Below, piece after piece: positions 59,977-64,000 of a DNA stretch of 64,000 nucleotides. Each line of letters begins with the position of its first letter. Position 1 is the stretch's first letter. Both the position numbers and the translations under genes were made by a program. The DNA is from Massilia frigida (lineage in GTDB: Bacteria; Pseudomonadota; Gammaproteobacteria; Burkholderiales; Burkholderiaceae_D). The stretch is from positions 62,001 through 126,000 of the forward strand of contig NZ_WHJG01000020.1 of assembly GCF_011682175.1 (NCBI RefSeq). The letters are read 5' to 3'. The notes under the pieces were generated by a model. The model was given only the letters and a program-made list of their open reading frames with translations. It had not been told where the DNA came from and did not search any database.

Positions 59977-60774
59977 ATGAACGCTCAATTGACCGCCTTC
60001 GCCTGCACCGCGATGCTGTGCACGGCGGCGGCCGCCGGCCAGTACGCGGCGCTGCCGGGCGGCGCGCTGCGCTCCGTCCTGCCGGCCGACGGCAAGGAAG
60101 CGCCCGCCATCGTGGCGCCGTTTTCGATGCGCACCGCGCCGGTCACCAACGCCGAGTTCCGTCAATACGTGCTCGCGCATCCGCAATGGCAGCGCGGCCA
60201 GGCGCCGGCGGTGCTGGCTTCGTCCACCTACCTGTCCGGCTGGCGCGGCGCGGCCGACCATGGCGCGCTGGCGCCCGACGCGCCGGTGACCAACGTCAGC
60301 TGGCACGCGGCCAACGCCTTTTGCGCCAGCGAGGGTGCGCGTTTGCCGCGCTGGCACGAATGGGAATACGCCGCCGCGGCCGATGCCACCCGCGCCGACG
60401 CGCGCGACGACCCGCAATGGCTGGAGCAGATCCTCAACTGGTACGCCCATCCGGCCAGCACGCCGCCGGCGGGCGTGCGCGGCGCCGCGCCCAATTTCCA
60501 CGGCCTGTACGACATGCACGGGCTGGTATGGGAATGGGTCGAGGATTACAGCGCGCTGTTCGTCAGCGCCGACAGCCGCACCCAGGACCCGCGCAAGCAG
60601 CTCGATTACTGCGGCGGGGCGGCCCTGTCGCTGGGCGACCGGCGCAACTACGCGGTGCTGATGCGCATCGCGCTGCTGGCCGCGATGGAAGGCGCGCAGG
60701 ATGGCGGCTACCTGGGCTTTCGCTGCGCGCGCGGCACCGACAACGATGCACCCACACCGAAGGAATCACCATGA
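59977..60774 (+). CDS. nirV: SUMF1/formylglycine-generating-enzyme-like protein NirV
   Basis: A 265-residue exported protein. It has a short signal-like start (LTAFACTAMLCTAAAAGQ) and the FGE-sulfatase fold: PFSMRTAPVTNAEFRQYV, PVTNVSWHAANAFCASEGAR, LPRWHEWEYAAAADATRADA, GLYDMHGLVWEWVEDYSALF, then GYLGFRCARG. NirV proteins are encoded next to nirK in many denitrifiers and are thought to help NirK maturation, though the reaction is not known. It starts 7 bp after nirK and its TGA overlaps the sco start (ATGA), so the three are an operon. Confidence 0.9.
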   Translation: MNAQLTAFACTAMLCTAAAAGQYAALPGGALRSVLPADGKEAPAIVAPFSMRTAPVTNAEFRQYVLAHPQWQRGQAPAVLASSTYLSGWRGAADHGALAPDAPVTNVSWHAANAFCASEGARLPRWHEWEYAAAADATRADARDDPQWLEQILNWYAHPASTPPAGVRGAAPNFHGLYDMHGLVWEWVEDYSALFVSADSRTQDPRKQLDYCGGAALSLGDRRNYAVLMRIALLAAMEGAQDGGYLGFRCARGTDNDAPTPKESP

Positions 60775-61361
60775 ACCGCTTCAATCCCCTGCGCCGCGTC
60801 CTGCTGCGCGCGGGCGCCCTGGCCGCCGTCGCACTGGCGGCCCCGCTGGCCGGCGCCGACCCGCTGCCGGCCGACTCGCTGTATCGCCTGCCGGTAGCGC
60901 TCAAGGAGAGCCAGGGCCGCCAGTTCGACTGGCGTGCACTGGCCGGCCGTCCCCTGCTGGTGACCATGTTTTATGGCGACTGCAACGCGGCCTGCCCGAT
61001 CATCATCGAAAACCTGCGCCGCACGGTCGAGCAGGTCAAGCCCGCGCCCGGCCGCCTGGCGGTACTGATGGTCAGCCTCGACCCGCTGTACGACACGCCC
61101 GCTTCGCTGGCGCGCCTGGCCAGCTCGCACAAGCTCGATCCCGCCATCTTCCGGCTGGCGGTGGCCGCCGGTGAAACCCAGACGCGCGCCATGGCCGGCG
61201 CGCTGCAAATCAAGTACCGCGCCGTCAGCAACGGCGAAATCAACCACACCACGCGCGTGTGCCTGCTCGACGCCGGCGGCAAACTGCTGGCGGCAAGCAC
61301 GCAACTGAGTCCCCTGCCCGATCCAGCCTTCGTCGCGCAGATCCGGCTGGCGCTCAAATAG
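60771..61361 (+). CDS. SCO1/SenC/PrrC family copper-delivery protein
   Basis: A 196-residue secreted protein with a signal peptide (basic start, then AGALAAVALAAPLAGA). The thioredoxin-like SCO fold includes GRPLLVTMFYGDCNAACPII, where the CxxxC metal-binding cysteines lie, LAVLMVSLDPLYDTPASLAR, and the later His in GEINHTTRVCLLD. SCO proteins deliver copper, classically to cytochrome oxidase. Encoded directly after nirK and nirV with an ATGA overlap, this one more likely supplies copper to NirK. This assignment is inferred from context. Confidence 0.88.
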   Translation: MNRFNPLRRVLLRAGALAAVALAAPLAGADPLPADSLYRLPVALKESQGRQFDWRALAGRPLLVTMFYGDCNAACPIIIENLRRTVEQVKPAPGRLAVLMVSLDPLYDTPASLARLASSHKLDPAIFRLAVAAGETQTRAMAGALQIKYRAVSNGEINHTTRVCLLDAGGKLLAASTQLSPLPDPAFVAQIRLALK

Positions 61362-61430
61362 GCGGCGCGCACGCCAAAAACCAACCTGGATCAAGGATTT
61401 CATGATCGCCGCAAAACGCCGTTGACCCCA

Positions 61431-61471
61431 CTACATATAGTCAATAACCTCTCTCCATGCACCACATATTG
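61431..61471. promoter_or_regulatory. Tandem NrdR-like boxes upstream of nrdD
   Basis: Two core elements, CTACATATAG (61431-61440) and CCACATATTG (61462-61471), are 31 bp apart, the spacing typical of NrdR box pairs (consensus core CwAtATaTwG; matches 9/10 and 8/10). The second lies 17 bp before the nrdD ATG, which is suitable for repression. Confidence 0.6.
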
Positions 61472-61488
61472 TGTTTCACGGAGAGCAA

Positions 61489-63504
61489 ATGACCATTCCA
61501 CCGCTTCACTTACCCACCCACATCCGCAAGCGCGACGGCGCCATTAAGCCGTTCGACGCCACCCGCATCGAATCGGCCATGCAGCGCGCCGCGCTGGCCA
61601 GCGGCGAGTTCGATGCCGCCGCCGCCCACCTGCTGACCTGGAACGCAGTCCTGCCCGCGCTGTGCGCACTGGACACCGCTACCCCCGGCGTCGAGCAAGT
61701 CCAGGACGCCGTGGAGGCAGCCCTGTTCGCGGCCGGCCACCGCGCGACCCTGCGCGCCTACGTCGTCTACCGCGAGCAGCACCACAGCCTGCGGCGCGAC
61801 CGCAAAAGCCTGATCGACGTCGAAGCGTCGATGAACGAGTACCTGGAGCAGCGCGACTGGCGCGTCAACGCCAACGCCAACCAGGGCTACTCGCTGGGCG
61901 GGCTGATACTCAACGTCTCCGGCAAGGTGATCGCCAACTACTGGCTCGATCACGTCTATCCGCCGGCCGTGGGCGCCGCCCACCGCAGCGCCGACCTGCA
62001 CATCCACGACCTCGACATGCTGGCCGGGTACTGCGCCGGCTGGTCGCTGCGCACGCTGCTCAATGAAGGCTTGAACGGCGTGCCGGGCAAAATCGAATCG
62101 TCACCGCCCAAGCACATGTCGAGCGCGATCGGCCAGATCGTCAACTTCCTCGGCACCCTGCAAAACGAGTGGGCCGGGGCCCAGGCCTTCAGTTCCTTCG
62201 ACACCTACATGGCGCCCTACGTGCGCGCCGATTCCCTCAGTTACGAGAGCGTCAAGCAGTACATCCAGGAGCTGATCTACAACCTGAACGTGCCTTCGCG
62301 CTGGGGCACCCAGACCCCGTTCACCAACCTGACGTTCGATTGGGTGTGTCCGGAAGACCTGCGCGAGCAGGTGCCGTTCATCGCCGGCGTGGAAATGCCG
62401 TTCACCTACGGCGATCTGCAAGTGGAAATGGACATGATCAACCGCGCCTACATCGAAATCATGATGACCGGCGACGCCAAGGGGCGCGTATTCACCTTCC
62501 CCATCCCGACCTACAACATCACCGAGGACTTTGCGTGGCACAGCCCCAACGCGGAACTGCTGTTCGAGATGACGGCGCGCTACGGCCTGCCCTACTTCCA
62601 GAACTTCCTCAACTCGGAACTCAAGCCGAACATGATCCGCTCGATGTGCTGCCGCCTGCAGCTCGACCTGCGCGAACTGCTCAAGCGCGGAAATGGCCTG
62701 TTCGGATCGGCCGAGCAGACCGGGTCGCTCGGCGTGGTGACCATCAACTGCGCGCGCCTGGGCTACCTGCACGCGGACGACGAGGACGGCCTGTTCGCGG
62801 CGCTCGACCGCCTGCTCGACCTTGGCCGCGACAGCCTGGAAATCAAGCGCAAGGTGATCCAGCGGCATATGGACAATGGCTTGTTCCCGTACACAAAGCG
62901 CTACCTGGGCACCTTGCGCAACCACTTCTCGACCCTGGGCGTGAACGGCGTCAATGAGATGATCCGTAATTTCACCTGGGGCGAGCAGGATATCGCCAGC
63001 GAATGGGGCCACGCCTTCGCCCTGCGCCTGCTGGACCATGTACGCGCGCGCATGCTGGAGTTCCAGGACCAGACCGGCCATATGTACAACCTGGAAGCGA
63101 CGCCCGCAGAAGGCACCACCTATCGCTTCGCGCGCGAAGACCGCAAGCGCCATCCGGACATCCTGCAGGCCGGCACCGACGCCATGCCTTACTACACCAA
63201 CTCCTCGCAACTGCCGGTCGGCTTTACCGACGATCCGTTCGAGGCGCTGGAGCGGCAGGATCCGCTGCAGCGCAAGTACACGGGCGGCACCGTGCTGCAC
63301 CTGTACATGAGCGAGCCGCTGTCCACGGCCGACGCCTGCCGCGAACTGGTGCGGCGCGCGCTGGGCCGCTTCGGCCTGCCGTACATCACCGTCACGCCGA
63401 CGTTTTCGATCTGCCCGAAACACGGCTACCTCGGCGGCAGCCATCCATTTTGTCCCAAATGCGATCTTGACCTGATCGCGCGCAAGCAACGCGAAGTTGC
63501 GTAA
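61489..63504 (+). CDS. nrdD: Anaerobic ribonucleoside-triphosphate reductase NrdD, main chain without glycyl-radical end
   Basis: A 671-residue class III ribonucleotide reductase chain. An ATP-cone is at the N-terminus (LPTHIRKRDGAIKPFDATRI), followed by the 10-stranded barrel with catalytic cysteines (for example SADLHIHDLDMLAGYCAGWS and MIRSMCCRLQLDL). Near the C-terminus lies the zinc site SICPKHGYLGGSHPFCPKC. The chain then ends (LIARKQREVA), with no glycyl-radical RVxGY motif. That motif is encoded by the next gene, 18 bp on. NrdD needs oxygen-free conditions and NrdG for activation, in keeping with the anaerobic respiration genes. The ATG at 61489 has GGAGAG upstream; a GTG at 61471 is also in frame. 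Confidence 0.9.
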   Translation: MTIPPLHLPTHIRKRDGAIKPFDATRIESAMQRAALASGEFDAAAAHLLTWNAVLPALCALDTATPGVEQVQDAVEAALFAAGHRATLRAYVVYREQHHSLRRDRKSLIDVEASMNEYLEQRDWRVNANANQGYSLGGLILNVSGKVIANYWLDHVYPPAVGAAHRSADLHIHDLDMLAGYCAGWSLRTLLNEGLNGVPGKIESSPPKHMSSAIGQIVNFLGTLQNEWAGAQAFSSFDTYMAPYVRADSLSYESVKQYIQELIYNLNVPSRWGTQTPFTNLTFDWVCPEDLREQVPFIAGVEMPFTYGDLQVEMDMINRAYIEIMMTGDAKGRVFTFPIPTYNITEDFAWHSPNAELLFEMTARYGLPYFQNFLNSELKPNMIRSMCCRLQLDLRELLKRGNGLFGSAEQTGSLGVVTINCARLGYLHADDEDGLFAALDRLLDLGRDSLEIKRKVIQRHMDNGLFPYTKRYLGTLRNHFSTLGVNGVNEMIRNFTWGEQDIASEWGHAFALRLLDHVRARMLEFQDQTGHMYNLEATPAEGTTYRFAREDRKRHPDILQAGTDAMPYYTNSSQLPVGFTDDPFEALERQDPLQRKYTGGTVLHLYMSEPLSTADACRELVRRALGRFGLPYITVTPTFSICPKHGYLGGSHPFCPKCDLDLIARKQREVA

Positions 63505-63522
63505 CCAACCAAGGAGTCATCC

Positions 63523-63717
63523 ATGTCAGACCTGAGCCAAGCCGTTTTCTTTGTTCCCCAAACCATCACCCTGACCGATGCCGAGCGCCAGCCCTGCGAA
63601 GTATGGACCCGCGTGATGGGCTATCACCGCCCGGTGTCGTCCTTCAATACCGGCAAGAAGGGCGAGTTCCATGAGCGTACCTGGTTCACCGAGCGCGCCA
63701 TTGCGGCGCGCAGCTAA
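63523..63717 (+). CDS. Stand-alone glycyl-radical C-terminal segment of NrdD
   Basis: A 64-residue protein containing CEVWTRVMGYHRPVSSFN and GKKGEFHERTWF, the C-terminal region of class III ribonucleotide reductases, with Gly33 in RVMGY as the expected radical site. It has its own ATG and AAGGAG Shine-Dalgarno sequence and a 12-residue leader before the conserved part, so it is a true separate gene rather than a frameshift artefact. The partner chain nrdD ends just after its zinc site. The two would have to assemble, with NrdG making the radical on the small chain, comparable in principle to YfiD complementing pyruvate formate-lyase. Confidence 0.88.
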   Translation: MSDLSQAVFFVPQTITLTDAERQPCEVWTRVMGYHRPVSSFNTGKKGEFHERTWFTERAIAARS

Positions 63718-64000
63718 GGTGGGCGCCGGCGCGCTGCGGGTGGGCGGCGTAACCGCTTTTACCGCAACCGATTTTCCCGGCAAGCTGGCGGCCGCGGTGT
63801 TCATCCAGGGATGCCCGTGGCGCTGCGGCTACTGCCATAACCCGCACCTTCAGCCGCGCCGGCGCGGGCAGCTAGCGTGGGATTCGGTGATGGCGCTGCT
63901 GGAGCGGCGCGCCGGATTGCTCGATGGCGTGGTGTTCAGCGGCGGCGAGCCGACCATGGATCCGGCGCTGCCGGACGCCATGGCGGCCGTGCGCCAGATG
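63671..64000 (+). CDS. nrdG: Anaerobic NrdD-activating enzyme NrdG (cut by window end)
   Basis: The first 110 codons of the radical-SAM activase that makes the glycyl radical. The core is LRVGGVTAFTATDFPGKLAA, FIQGCPWRCGYCHNPHLQPR (CxxxCxxC cluster) and GVVFSGGEPTMDPAL. The ATG at 63671 lies inside the glycyl-radical gene in another frame; a GTG at 63719 just after that gene's stop is the alternative and would remove a non-conserved 16-residue leader. The order nrdD, radical peptide, nrdG suggests one operon. The 3' part is outside the window. Confidence 0.9.
   Translation, partial: MSVPGSPSAPLRRAAKVGAGALRVGGVTAFTATDFPGKLAAAVFIQGCPWRCGYCHNPHLQPRRRGQLAWDSVMALLERRAGLLDGVVFSGGEPTMDPALPDAMAAVRQM

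Noticed and set aside
1-64000. tRNA, rRNA, riboswitch or prophage attachment site
   Set aside because: By eye I saw no cloverleaf, rRNA core or known riboswitch core and no integrase gene. This was not an exhaustive search.

Overview
The window looks like chromosome from a high-GC betaproteobacterium, most likely Oxalobacteraceae (Massilia/Duganella/Janthinobacterium group). The grounds are strong GC bias at third positions, a nar operon carrying its own parvulin, a quinol-dependent NorB, a NirK with a fused cytochrome c, and T6SS accessory families common in Burkholderiales. No rRNA, tRNA or CRISPR array was seen. The genus is inference.

Layout. (1) 1-8.5 kb: end of a glycerophosphodiesterase, a lipoprotein, an L,D-transpeptidase, then nnrS, a heavy-metal-domain-like peptide and the moaA-narX-narL operon. 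(2) 8.9-18.3 kb: a decayed IS701-type transposase next to a minus-strand T6SS effector operon, read from high to low coordinates: truncated VgrG, DUF2169, thiolase-like, DUF4150/PAAR-like, GHH-nuclease toxin, beta-propeller-like putative immunity protein, a duplicated toxin tail plus second immunity gene, and TIGR02270. (3) 18.5-34.4 kb: accessory genes: AAA ATPase, monooxygenase, a large WGR/DUF4132 protein flanked by 23-bp direct repeats, a SUKH protein, an RHS toxin with its putative immunity gene, an NLP-type (NPP1) secreted protein, a SUFU-domain protein and unknowns. (4) 34.4-41.9 kb: narGHJI plus parvulin. (5) 42-49.1 kb: a ClpS-domain protein, a truncated chemoreceptor, an ADP-ribosylglycohydrolase and hypotheticals. 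(6) 49.2-64 kb: narK1-narK2-crp/fnr-carbonic anhydrase, an ATP-grasp-like gene, nsrR, norB, DUF2249, a SirB2-like gene, nirK-nirV-sco, and nrdD-glycyl radical peptide-nrdG (cut by the window end).

How the genes work together. NarK1/NarK2 import nitrate and exchange it for nitrite; NarGHI (matured by NarJ, with MoaA supplying molybdenum cofactor) reduces nitrate; NirK reduces nitrite to NO; NorB reduces NO to N2O. NarXL senses nitrate, the Crp/Fnr protein (probably DNR-like) and NsrR sense NO or anaerobiosis, and the class III ribonucleotide reductase supplies dNTPs without oxygen. No nosZ is present in the window. Putative NarL 7-2-7 sites with an unusual TAGYYMN heptamer precede moaA, narG and narK1. 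A perfect FNR/DNR box lies between narK1 and the ATP-grasp gene, and a pair of NrdR-like boxes precedes nrdD.

The most notable features are the tandemly duplicated toxin C-terminus/immunity cassette, the nrdD whose glycyl-radical segment is a separate gene, the TAG-type NarL sites, and the RHS effector with a nucleotidyltransferase-like tip.
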